Positions 17,326 to 24,282 of a stretch of DNA of 64,000 bases are shown here, in pieces. Numbering within the stretch: position 1 is the first letter of the stretch; every line of letters begins with the position of its first letter. This DNA comes from Streptomyces griseus. Lineage in GTDB: Bacteria; Actinomycetota; Actinomycetes; Streptomycetales; Streptomycetaceae. The position numbers and the translations under genes are program-made. The notes under the pieces are model-generated. The model saw nothing but the letters and a program-made list of their open reading frames with translations, was not told where the DNA came from and searched no databases. Where the stretch lies: contig NZ_UAVD01000028.1 of assembly GCF_900460065.1 (NCBI RefSeq), positions 62,001 through 126,000 of the forward strand, written 5' to 3'.

Positions 17326-17880
17326 TCACTCGCCCGAGAGGAGCGCGACCGGGTCGAGGGTGTTCTCGCCCTTGGTCCAGTTGCACGGGCACAGCTCGTC
17401 GGTCTGCAGGGCGTCGAGGACCCGCAGGACCTCCTTGGGGTTACGGCCCACGGAACCGGCGGTCACCATCGTGAACTGGATCTCGTTGTTCTGGTCGACG
17501 ATGAAGACGGCGCGCTGGGCGAAGCCGTCCTCGCCCTCGATGCCGAGGTCGCGCATGAGCTCGTGCTTCGAGTCGGCCAGCATCGGGAAGGGCAGGTCGG
17601 TCAGGTCCGGGTGGTCCTTGCGCCAGGCGTGGTGCACGAACTCGGAGTCACCGGAGAAGCCGAGGATCTGGGCGTCGCGGTCCGCGAACTCCTCGTTCAG
17701 CTTGCCGAAGGCGGCGATCTCGGTGGGGCACACGAAGGTGAAGTCCTTCGGCCACGCGAAGACGATCTTCCACTTGCCCTCGTAGGTCTTGTGGTTGATC
17801 TGCTCGAACTCCTTGCCGCTCTCCAGCGAGACACAAGCAGTCAGGTCGAACTCGGGGAACTTGTCACCGACAGTGAGCAC
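17326..17880 (-). CDS. ahpC: Alkyl hydroperoxide reductase AhpC (2-Cys peroxiredoxin)
   Basis: 184 residues from a GTG at 17880 preceded by AAGGAGA. The peroxidatic cysteine is in KDFTFVCPTEIAAFG and the resolving cysteine near the end in DELCPCNWTKG. It reduces peroxides to alcohols or water in the cytosol and is recycled by AhpD, encoded immediately downstream. An in-frame extension to 17970 overlaps the promoter region and lacks conservation logic. It is divergent from oxyR across a 133-base region, the arrangement in which reduced and oxidised OxyR control both transcripts. Confidence 0.96.
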   Translation of the reverse strand: MLTVGDKFPEFDLTACVSLESGKEFEQINHKTYEGKWKIVFAWPKDFTFVCPTEIAAFGKLNEEFADRDAQILGFSGDSEFVHHAWRKDHPDLTDLPFPMLADSKHELMRDLGIEGEDGFAQRAVFIVDQNNEIQFTMVTAGSVGRNPKEVLRVLDALQTDELCPCNWTKGENTLDPVALLSGE

Positions 17881-18013
17881 GCGCTCTCCTTGCAACGTCT
17901 GGAATTCCCCTTTTGGGGGCGTTCCTGAGGGTTGGACGAGTTCCACCTTGGCACAGAGTGCATTGATCACGGAAATAGCTACACTCGGTCGAGATGATCG
18001 GAGGTGCCTATCA
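17881..18013. promoter_or_regulatory. Divergent ahpC-oxyR control region
   Basis: 133 bases shared by two head-to-head genes whose products are a peroxide sensor and its classical target. OxyR-type LysR regulators bind long, loosely conserved sites in such intergenic regions. An AT-richer stretch between 17955 and 17990 (around ATTGATCACGG and ATAGCTAC) is the likeliest binding and promoter zone. I did not identify individual half-sites with confidence. Confidence 0.6.
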
Positions 18014-19000
18014 GTGGGCCAGGGTAATCAGGGCATACGCCCCAAGCAGTCCGGCAGGCCGGCCGGCAAGCAGCCCAGCCTGTCGCAGTTGCGTGCCTTC
18101 ACGGCCGTGGCGGAGCATCTGCACTTCCGGGACGCGGCGGCGGCAATCGGGATGAGTCAGCCCGCACTCTCCGGAGCCGTCTCCACCCTGGAGGAGGCAC
18201 TGGGTGTCCAGCTCATCGAGCGTACGACGCGCAAGGTGCTGCTCTCGCCCGCGGGGGAGCGGCTCGCGGTGCGGGCCGGGGCCGTGCTGGAGGCCGTCGC
18301 CGCGCTGATGGAGGAGGCCGAGGCGGTCCGGGCCCCGTTCACCGGAGTGCTCCGGCTCGGTGTCATCCCGACCGTCGCCCCGTACCTGCTGCCCACCGTG
18401 CTCCGCCTCGTCCACGAGCGCTACCCGGACCTCGACCTCCAGGTCCACGAGGAGCAGACCTCCTCACTGCTGGAGGGTCTCGCCGCGGGGCGGCTCGACC
18501 TCCTGCTCCTCGCCGTGCCGCTCGGGGTGCCGGGCGTCTCCGAGATCCCCTTGTTCGACGAGGACTTCGTGCTGGTCATGGAGCAGGACCACTGGCTCGG
18601 CGGCCGGGCGGACATCCCGCGCGACGCGCTGCGCGAACTGCCGCTGCTGCTCCTGGACGAGGGGCACTGCCTGCGCGACCAGGCCCTGGACATCTGCCGG
18701 GAGGCGGGCCGCACCGAGGGCGCCCCGGTGACCACGACCGCCGCCGGGCTCTCCACCCTGGTGCAGCTGGTGGCCGGCGGGCTCGGGGTGACGCTGCTGC
18801 CCCGGACCGCGGTGACGGTGGAGACCGGCCGCAACGAGGCGCTGGCCACCGGGTACTTCGCGGACCCGGCGCCCACCCGGCGGGTGGCGCTGGCGATGCG
18901 GACGGGGTCGGCGCGGGGCGGCGAGTTCGAGGAGTTCGCGGCCGCCCTGCGCGAGGCGATGCGCCCCCTGCCGGTACGGCCGGTGGCGGAGGGCCCGTAG
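18014..19000 (+). CDS. oxyR: OxyR, LysR-family peroxide sensor
   Basis: 328 residues. The N-terminal winged helix-turn-helix reads LSQLRAFTAVAEHLHFRDAAAAIGMSQPALSGAVSTLEEALG. The C-terminal periplasmic-binding-like domain contains GHCLRDQALDIC, two cysteines nine positions apart, matching the redox pair that forms a disulfide on H2O2 exposure in OxyR. It should switch the divergent ahpC-ahpD operon. The GTG at 18014 is chosen from GGAGG ten bases upstream; the open frame extends to 17789 but runs through the control region into ahpC antisense. Confidence 0.94.
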   Translation: MGQGNQGIRPKQSGRPAGKQPSLSQLRAFTAVAEHLHFRDAAAAIGMSQPALSGAVSTLEEALGVQLIERTTRKVLLSPAGERLAVRAGAVLEAVAALMEEAEAVRAPFTGVLRLGVIPTVAPYLLPTVLRLVHERYPDLDLQVHEEQTSSLLEGLAAGRLDLLLLAVPLGVPGVSEIPLFDEDFVLVMEQDHWLGGRADIPRDALRELPLLLLDEGHCLRDQALDICREAGRTEGAPVTTTAAGLSTLVQLVAGGLGVTLLPRTAVTVETGRNEALATGYFADPAPTRRVALAMRTGSARGGEFEEFAAALREAMRPLPVRPVAEGP

Positions 19001-19011
19001 CGCGGAACGCG

Positions 19012-19043
19012 GGCAGGGGCCCCTGTCTCCAGGAGCCCCTGCC
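19012..19043. terminator. Bidirectional terminator between oxyR and the ABC permease gene
   Basis: 9-bp perfect stem (19012-19020 with 19035-19043) extended by a shorter inner pair, located between converging genes. Confidence 0.75.
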
Positions 19044-19062
19044 GTACGCGGTCGTGCAGGTG

Positions 19063-21450
19063 TCACTCGGTGCGCAGTCCGTCCGGACGCATCATGCGCC
19101 ACAGCGGCGGCAGCGACAGCAGGGTGACCAGCAGGATCAGCGCGCCCCCGACCCCCGCCATCGGCCAGAACAGCCACCAGTCGGAGACCTCCTTCTCGAT
19201 CAGGTGGACGAGGGTCGCCCCGAGGCCCAGGCCGCCCGCCACCGCCACCACCAGACCGAGCACCACCGGCACGGCGGTCTGCCACAGCACCGACCAGCCG
19301 AGCGTGGAGCGCCGGGTGCCGAAGGCGACCAGCACCGACAGCAGCCGCTTGCGCTCACGCAACTGCTCCAGCTGGGCGACCAGCATCGACAGGGCGATCA
19401 GCAGCAGCACCGCGCTCGCGCCCACCTGGAGCCCGGTCTGGATGCTGGCGTACTGGCGGTTGCGTTCGACCGATTCGATCGTGACGAAACGCATCCCGGG
19501 GTCGATCCTGGCCGCCGTGTTCCGCAGGTGCTCGGCGACGTCCGGAACGCTGCGGTCGACCCGGATCTGGGTGGTGATCGTCGCTCCGGGCACCTTGCCC
19601 GCGTCGATCGCACCGGTGGTCGCCATGATCCCGTAGTGGATCTCGCCCATCGGGTCCTTGCGGCCCTGCACGGTCAGGGCGTCGGCGGGCAGCGTCCACC
19701 GCATCACCTTGTCCCCGTAGCCGATCTCGACCTCCTCGCCCTTGCGGGCGGTCTCGTCGATCCAGGCGGTCATGTCCTTGTCGCCCGGCGGGTGGGCGAC
19801 GAACGTGTCACCGTCCTCGCAGGCGCCGATCCGGGCCAGCTCGCGCAGGGTCTCGCAGGTGCCGACGGTCAGTGCGGTGGTGGGCGGCACCTCGTCCTCC
19901 GCGTAGTCGCCGGGCTTGGACGCGTACGCCGCCACCGATCCGATGACCACCTCCACGCCCTTGGTGGCACGGAACTGCTCGATGGCCGCGGTGGCCGCCT
20001 CGCCGGTGACGTCCTCCGAGTACCCGGCGAACTGGGCCCGGGTGGGGTCCGCCCCCGTCATCCGGTTGAAGTCGGCGTTCATCGAGGCGAACAGCATCTG
20101 GAGGGCGATCGCCCCCGCCACCGCCACGGTGACCCCGCTGACCGCGCGGGACGCGGCCCCGCTGCTCAACTGGAGCCTGCGGGTGGCGAGCTGCCAGGGC
20201 ACCGGCCCGCCGCGCAGCCGGTTCACGCAGGCCTCGACGAGCCAGGGCAGCAGCAGGGCGAGCCCGAACAGCACCAGCACGGCGCCCGCGGTGATCGGGA
20301 ACGGGTTCACCGGGGCGTACTCCTCGACCCGGCCCCAGAGCGCGAGCACCGCCAGTCCCGCCAGCGGCACCGGCAGCCGCCACCACAGGCGGCGTCCGCG
20401 CTCACGCCCTCGGCGCACGACGCCGAGCGGCTCGATCACCACGGACCGCATCGCCACCAGGGTGACGAGGACGGCCGTCAGCGGCACGGCCACCGCGATG
20501 AGCGTCGCCAGCCGGAGGTCGGGCGCCAGGTCGGCCGGGAACGCGCTGACGTCCCAGATCTCCACCGCGCCGACGAACTGCCGGCCCACCAGGAAGAAGG
20601 CCAGGCCGAACAGCAGCCCGAGCAGCGCGCCGAACAGCGCCTCCCCGGCGGCGATCCGCCGGGTCGACCGGATGTCCGCGCCGACCAGGCGCAGCGCGGC
20701 CAGCCGCCGGTCGCGGCGGTCGCCGCCGAAGCGCACGGCGGTGGCGATGAAGATCGCGACCGGCGCGAGCAGCACGACGCAGACCATGATGACGAGCACG
20801 ATCAGCAGCGGCGGGAGGGGGTCGCCCTGGCGGTTGTCGCCGTACCCGGCGATCCGGTGGCCGCCGTTGGACGTCGTCAGGGTGTCACTGCCCGCGTAGT
20901 AGAGGAGCTCGCCGGGGGAGCGCAGCCCCGCGTCCCCGATCGTGCCGGTGATCCGGTAGGGCAGCCGCTCCCGGAGCAGCTCGTTGCCCGGCTCGTCGAG
21001 CAGCTCCCGCAGGGCGGGGGAGACGACCATCGTGTTCGGCGCGGGCATCCGGTCGATCCCCGGCGGCAGGGCGGGCGTCGAGCCGTCGGGACGCATCAGA
21101 TAACCGGCGACGGTCCGGTCGTGGTACTCGGTGGTCGTGTTGATCCGCAGCACCGAGCTGTCCGACTTCGGGGCGTTGGCGTCGGAGAAGGCGGAGATCC
21201 GCGTCTCGCTGCGGGCCTGCTCGCGCGCGTTCCGCTCGTCGAGCAGATGCGGTACGGAGGAGGCGAGCAGCAGCAGCGCGACGCCGAGGCCGACGCCGAC
21301 GGCGGTCAGCAGCGTACGGATCCAGCCCTCGCGGCCCCCGGCGGCGGCGAACCGGATGCCGAGGCCGAGGTCGCGGAGGGTCACCGCGCCCCGCGGGAGG
21401 GCGGCCGGCCGCGGCGGTGCCACGGGGCGCTTCTCTTCGAGCAGCGTCAT
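19063..21450 (-). CDS. ABC transporter permease, FtsX/MacB type
   Basis: 795 residues. After an N-terminal membrane span (GWIRTLLTAVGVGLGVALLLLASSV) comes an extracytoplasmic domain, a first FtsX-like block of three spans (around IVLVIMVCVVLLAPVAIFI and RLAALRLVGADIRSTRR), further central spans, a second extracytoplasmic domain, and a final FtsX block with RLLSVLVAFGTRRSTLGWS. The duplicated FtsX layout is typical of lipoprotein or antimicrobial-peptide efflux and stress ABC systems. The start at 21450 overlaps the ATPase stop by ATGA, so the pair is translationally coupled. The substrate is unknown. Confidence 0.88.
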   Translation of the reverse strand: MTLLEEKRPVAPPRPAALPRGAVTLRDLGLGIRFAAAGGREGWIRTLLTAVGVGLGVALLLLASSVPHLLDERNAREQARSETRISAFSDANAPKSDSSVLRINTTTEYHDRTVAGYLMRPDGSTPALPPGIDRMPAPNTMVVSPALRELLDEPGNELLRERLPYRITGTIGDAGLRSPGELLYYAGSDTLTTSNGGHRIAGYGDNRQGDPLPPLLIVLVIMVCVVLLAPVAIFIATAVRFGGDRRDRRLAALRLVGADIRSTRRIAAGEALFGALLGLLFGLAFFLVGRQFVGAVEIWDVSAFPADLAPDLRLATLIAVAVPLTAVLVTLVAMRSVVIEPLGVVRRGRERGRRLWWRLPVPLAGLAVLALWGRVEEYAPVNPFPITAGAVLVLFGLALLLPWLVEACVNRLRGGPVPWQLATRRLQLSSGAASRAVSGVTVAVAGAIALQMLFASMNADFNRMTGADPTRAQFAGYSEDVTGEAATAAIEQFRATKGVEVVIGSVAAYASKPGDYAEDEVPPTTALTVGTCETLRELARIGACEDGDTFVAHPPGDKDMTAWIDETARKGEEVEIGYGDKVMRWTLPADALTVQGRKDPMGEIHYGIMATTGAIDAGKVPGATITTQIRVDRSVPDVAEHLRNTAARIDPGMRFVTIESVERNRQYASIQTGLQVGASAVLLLIALSMLVAQLEQLRERKRLLSVLVAFGTRRSTLGWSVLWQTAVPVVLGLVVAVAGGLGLGATLVHLIEKEVSDWWLFWPMAGVGGALILLVTLLSLPPLWRMMRPDGLRTE

Positions 21451-22133
21451 ACGGCGTGCTCCATGTCGCGGGCCCGGCCGTCGCGCACGGTGACGTCCCG
21501 GTCGGAGTAGGCGGCGACGCGGGCCTCGTGGGTCACCAGGACCACCGCGACGTTGGCGGAGCGGGCGGCCTCGGTGAGCAGCTGCATCACCCGCTCGCCG
21601 TTGAGGGAGTCGAGGGCGCCGGTCGGCTCGTCGGCGAAGATCACCTTCGGCGAGCCGGCCAGCGCGCGGGCCACGGCGACCCGCTGGCCCTGTCCGCCGG
21701 AGACCTCGCCGGGGCGCTTGGTTCCGAGGTCGTCGACCTCCAGGCGCTCCATCCACTCCAGGGCGGTGCGCTCGGCGGCCCTGCGCCGGACGCCGTTCAG
21801 CCGCAGGGGCAGGGCGACGTTCTCCACGCAGGTCAGTTCCGGGACGAGCTGGCCGAACTGGAAGACGAAGCCGAAGTCGCTGCGGCGCAGGGCGCTGCGC
21901 TCGGCGTCCGACATCGCGGACAGCTCGCGGCCCGCGTAGGTGATGGTGCCGGAGTCGGGCGTGATGATCCCGGCCAGGCAGTGCAGCAGGGTCGACTTGC
22001 CGGAGCCGGAGGGGCCCATCACGGCGACGACCTCGCCGGGGTGCACGGAGAACGACGCGCCGTCCAGGGCGGGGGTCGAACCGTAGGTCTTGCGCAGATC
22101 GTGCGCGGCGAGGAGGGAGCCTTCGGGAATCAC
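21447..22133 (-). CDS. ABC transporter ATP-binding protein (MacB/LolD-like)
   Basis: 228-residue ATPase: Walker A GPSGSGKSTLL near residue 38, Q-loop FQFGQLVPELT, signature SGGQGQRVAVARAL, Walker B VIFADEPTGALDS, and H-loop VTHEARVAA. The LNGERVMQLL segment after Walker B is typical of the exporter class that pairs with FtsX permeases. The GTG start at 22133 overlaps the padR stop by GTGA and its own stop overlaps the permease start, making a three-gene padR-ATPase-permease operon. By analogy, PadR may respond to the exported compound. Confidence 0.93.
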   Translation of the reverse strand: MIPEGSLLAAHDLRKTYGSTPALDGASFSVHPGEVVAVMGPSGSGKSTLLHCLAGIITPDSGTITYAGRELSAMSDAERSALRRSDFGFVFQFGQLVPELTCVENVALPLRLNGVRRRAAERTALEWMERLEVDDLGTKRPGEVSGGQGQRVAVARALAGSPKVIFADEPTGALDSLNGERVMQLLTEAARSANVAVVLVTHEARVAAYSDRDVTVRDGRARDMEHAV

Positions 22134-22654
22134 GGAGCCACCACCTTGGCGAGCTGGTCGAGACGGGCGGAGGTCAGTTCCAGCCAGCGCAGATCGGCTT
22201 CCAGGTGGAACAGGGCGTGATCGCAGATCAGCTGGTCGGCGAGGTCGCCCTGCCGCTTGCGGTCGGTGAGGACGCGCATCATCCGCAGGTGCGCCGAGCG
22301 CTGGGTGTCCAGCAGATCGGCCGCGCTGCGACCGGTCAGGAGTGCCAGGACGACCTTGGTGTAGAGCGTCGACTGGAGGTAGGGCTCCGGCTTCTCGGGC
22401 TGGGCCAGCCAGTGCGAGACATCGGTGATCCCGGCGTCGGTGATGGCGTACCGCTTGCGCTCGGGGCCTCCTTCGCTCTCGACGCCGTCGACCTCGACGA
22501 GTCCGTTCTTCAGGAGCCGGGACATCGTCGAGTAGACCTGGCCGTAGTGGAGCGGGCGGTCCTGGCCGAACTTCTCGTCGAAGGTCCGCTTCAGGTCGTA
22601 GCCGTGTCGGGGGCCGGACTCCAGGAGTCCGAGGAGGGTGTGACCGATAGACAT
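22130..22654 (-). CDS. PadR-family transcriptional regulator
   Basis: 174 residues. The N-terminal winged helix is typical: HTLLGLLESGPRHGYDLKRTFDEKFG, then HYGQVYSTMSRLLKNGLVEVDGVES, followed by a C-terminal dimerisation helix bundle (Vir_act_alpha_C-like). It is the first gene of the operon with the ABC exporter, so it most likely represses its own operon. The ATG at 22654 is preferred because the conserved fold begins immediately. A set of inverted TGTA/TACA elements lies within 42 bases upstream. Inducer unknown. Confidence 0.9.
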   Translation of the reverse strand: MSIGHTLLGLLESGPRHGYDLKRTFDEKFGQDRPLHYGQVYSTMSRLLKNGLVEVDGVESEGGPERKRYAITDAGITDVSHWLAQPEKPEPYLQSTLYTKVVLALLTGRSAADLLDTQRSAHLRMMRVLTDRKRQGDLADQLICDHALFHLEADLRWLELTSARLDQLAKVVAP

Positions 22655-22663
22655 GAGCAGAAC

Positions 22664-22694
22664 TGTACACGGGGTGTATACCTGCCGTGTATAC
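22664..22694. promoter_or_regulatory. Probable PadR operator
   Basis: Directly before padR lies TGTACACGGGGTGTATA, a 17-bp imperfect palindrome (six of seven arm positions pair), followed by a second TATAC...GTATAC pair. Overlapping dyads rich in TGTA/TACA so close to the start are what an autoregulating PadR protein would bind. Confidence 0.55.
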
Positions 22695-22705
22695 GCGTCC
22701 GGAAA

Positions 22706-22738
22706 GCGACCCCGGCCCATGGGGTGGACCGGGGTCGC
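22706..22738 (-). terminator. Terminator of the RHH-SPFH operon
   Basis: Perfect 10-bp stem (22706-22715 with 22729-22738) with a 13-base loop, lying four bases after the RHH-protein stop codon on the minus strand; no T-run. Confidence 0.7.
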
Positions 22739-22742
22739 GGTG

Positions 22743-23075
22743 CTACGGGGTGTCCTGGGCGCCGGTCGCGGGCGGGGGGCGCGGTGTGCCCGTCCCGGGC
22801 TCGGGCGGGGTTTCCGGCCGCCTCTCCGGCCCCTCCGGCGACTGTCTGGGCGGCCGCCCGCGGCGGGCGATCGGACGCGCGGTCCCCGGCAGCCGGCCCG
22901 CCTCCGCCAGCGCCCGCCGCAGCAGGAACTCGATCTGCGCGTTGGCGCTGCGCAGTTCGTCGGAGGCCCAGCGGGCGAGCGCGTCGTGCACCGCGGGGTC
23001 CAGCCGCAGCAGCATCTGCTTGCGCTGCCGCGACCGGGCCGCCGGTGTCGGCCGGGGAGGCGTCTGGTCGGTCAC
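22743..23075 (-). CDS. Ribbon-helix-helix (Arc/CopG-like) DNA-binding protein
   Basis: 110 residues. The central segment KQMLLRLDPAVHDALARWASDELRSANAQIEFLLRRAL has the strand-helix-helix pattern of Arc/MetJ-type repressors. It is flanked by a basic Pro/Arg-rich start and a disordered Pro/Arg/Glu-rich tail. The GTG at 23075 overlaps the SPFH stop as GTGA. No toxin-type gene is adjacent, so this looks like a regulator or partner of the SPFH protein rather than an antitoxin. DNA target unknown. Confidence 0.75.
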   Translation of the reverse strand: MTDQTPPRPTPAARSRQRKQMLLRLDPAVHDALARWASDELRSANAQIEFLLRRALAEAGRLPGTARPIARRGRPPRQSPEGPERRPETPPEPGTGTPRPPPATGAQDTP

Positions 23076-24043
23076 TGGTAGAGGGAGCCCGTGTTGAGGA
23101 CCGGCTGGGCCGCGCGGTCGCCGCACAGCACCACCATCAGATTGCTGACCATGGCCGCCTTACGTTCGGAGTCCAGCTCCACGATGTCCTGCTCGGCGAT
23201 CCGGGCCAGGGCCATCTCGACCATGCCCACCGCGCCCTCGACGATCTGCTGGCGGGCCGCGACGACCGCGCCGGCCTGCTGGCGCTGGAGCATGGCGGAC
23301 GCGATCTCGGGGGCGTACGCGAGGTGGCTGAAGCGCGACTCGATGATCAGGACGCCCGCGGCCTTCACCCGGGCGGTCAGCTCGACGGCCAGCTTCTCGG
23401 TGATCTCCTCCGCGTTGCCGCGCAGCGAGAGGCCGTCCTCCTCGTGGGCGTCGTACGGGTACTCGATGGCGATGTGCCGCACCGCCGCCTCGGTCTGGGT
23501 GGCGACGAACTCCCGGAAGTCGTCGACCTCGAACAGCGCCTGGGCGGTGTCCTCGACCTTCCAGACGACGATCGAGGCCAGCTCGATCGGGTTGCCGTAG
23601 GCGTCGTTGACCTTGAGGACGGCGGTCTCGTGGTTGCGGACCCGGGTGGAGATCTTGCGGCTGGAGGTCAGCGGGTTGATCCAGCGGAGCCCGTCGGTGC
23701 GGATGGTGCCGACGTACCGGCCGAAGAGCTGGATCACCCGGGCCTCGCCCGGAGCGACCATCTTCACACCGCTCATGCAGAAGAACGAGGTGATCACCAG
23801 GAGCACCCCGAGGATGAGCAGCGGGACGCCGACCGCGTTGTTGCCGCCGGTCCCCGTCACCCCGCCGACGATGGCGAGGCCGACCCCCGCGAACACCCCG
23901 ACCACGGTCAGGAGCAGGCCGACGCCGCCCGGGATGGAGTGCGCGGTGACCTCCCTGACCTGCGGCGCGGGCAGGTCCGGGGCGTCGACGGGGAGGTCGG
24001 TCGAGGGCGCGCCCGGGCGGTGGTCGTCGTGCTGTGCGGTCAT
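23072..24043 (-). CDS. SPFH/band-7 membrane scaffold protein
   Basis: 323 residues. Two hydrophobic segments (about 40-62 and 72-92, the latter ending SFFCMSGVKMV) anchor it. The SPFH domain (about 100-270) follows with APGEARVIQLFGRYVGTIRTDGLRWINPL and the conserved VTARVKAAGVLIIESRFSHLAYAPEIASAMLQRQQA. Members form large ring or cage assemblies at the membrane that organise proteases, stress responses or lipid microdomains. The C-terminus lacks the long coiled coil of true flotillins. It is encoded with a ribbon-helix-helix protein in one overlapping unit. The start is supported by GGGGGA five bases upstream. Confidence 0.87.
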   Translation of the reverse strand: MTAQHDDHRPGAPSTDLPVDAPDLPAPQVREVTAHSIPGGVGLLLTVVGVFAGVGLAIVGGVTGTGGNNAVGVPLLILGVLLVITSFFCMSGVKMVAPGEARVIQLFGRYVGTIRTDGLRWINPLTSSRKISTRVRNHETAVLKVNDAYGNPIELASIVVWKVEDTAQALFEVDDFREFVATQTEAAVRHIAIEYPYDAHEEDGLSLRGNAEEITEKLAVELTARVKAAGVLIIESRFSHLAYAPEIASAMLQRQQAGAVVAARQQIVEGAVGMVEMALARIAEQDIVELDSERKAAMVSNLMVVLCGDRAAQPVLNTGSLYQ

Positions 24044-24081
24044 GGGATCCCCCGTTCGGCGCGGCCGTTCACCGCGCTATC

Positions 24082-24097
24082 AATGTGATTACACATT
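24082..24097. promoter_or_regulatory. Palindromic operator candidate upstream of the SPFH gene
   Basis: AATGTGATTACACATT is a perfect 6-bp inverted repeat with a four-base centre, in an AT-rich island unusual for this window, 39 bases before the SPFH start. It could be the site of the co-encoded ribbon-helix-helix protein or of another regulator. Confidence 0.5.
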
Positions 24098-24142
24098 AAT
24101 GGTTCTCGCAACCTTGTCCAGCCCTGGTGAGTCGGTTCCTAG

Positions 24143-24168
24143 GGAACGGGTGCTGATTCTCACGTCCG
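24143..24168 (+). promoter_or_regulatory. Sigma-E-like promoter for the penicillin-binding protein gene
   Basis: GGAAC at 24143-24147 and GTC at 24164-24166 are 16 bases apart, matching the -35 and -10 cores of Streptomyces cell-envelope-stress (sigma-E) promoters. The position is about 115 bases before the start of a cell-wall synthase gene, a logical target. The bases after GTC (CGC) deviate from the fuller consensus. Confidence 0.5.
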
Positions 24169-24282
24169 CAAAAGACCGGATCACTTGTCTTTTGTCCCTG
24201 TCGGCGGTGTTAGCTGGCAGGTCTGAGCGGACTGAGGAAACCGAGCGAGCCGGTCGAGCAGAGAAGCGGGAGCAACACACCA

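Noticed and set aside
22743..23075. Toxin-antitoxin system
   Set aside because: The ribbon-helix-helix protein looks like an antitoxin, but its only operon partner is an SPFH membrane protein and no toxin fold is nearby.
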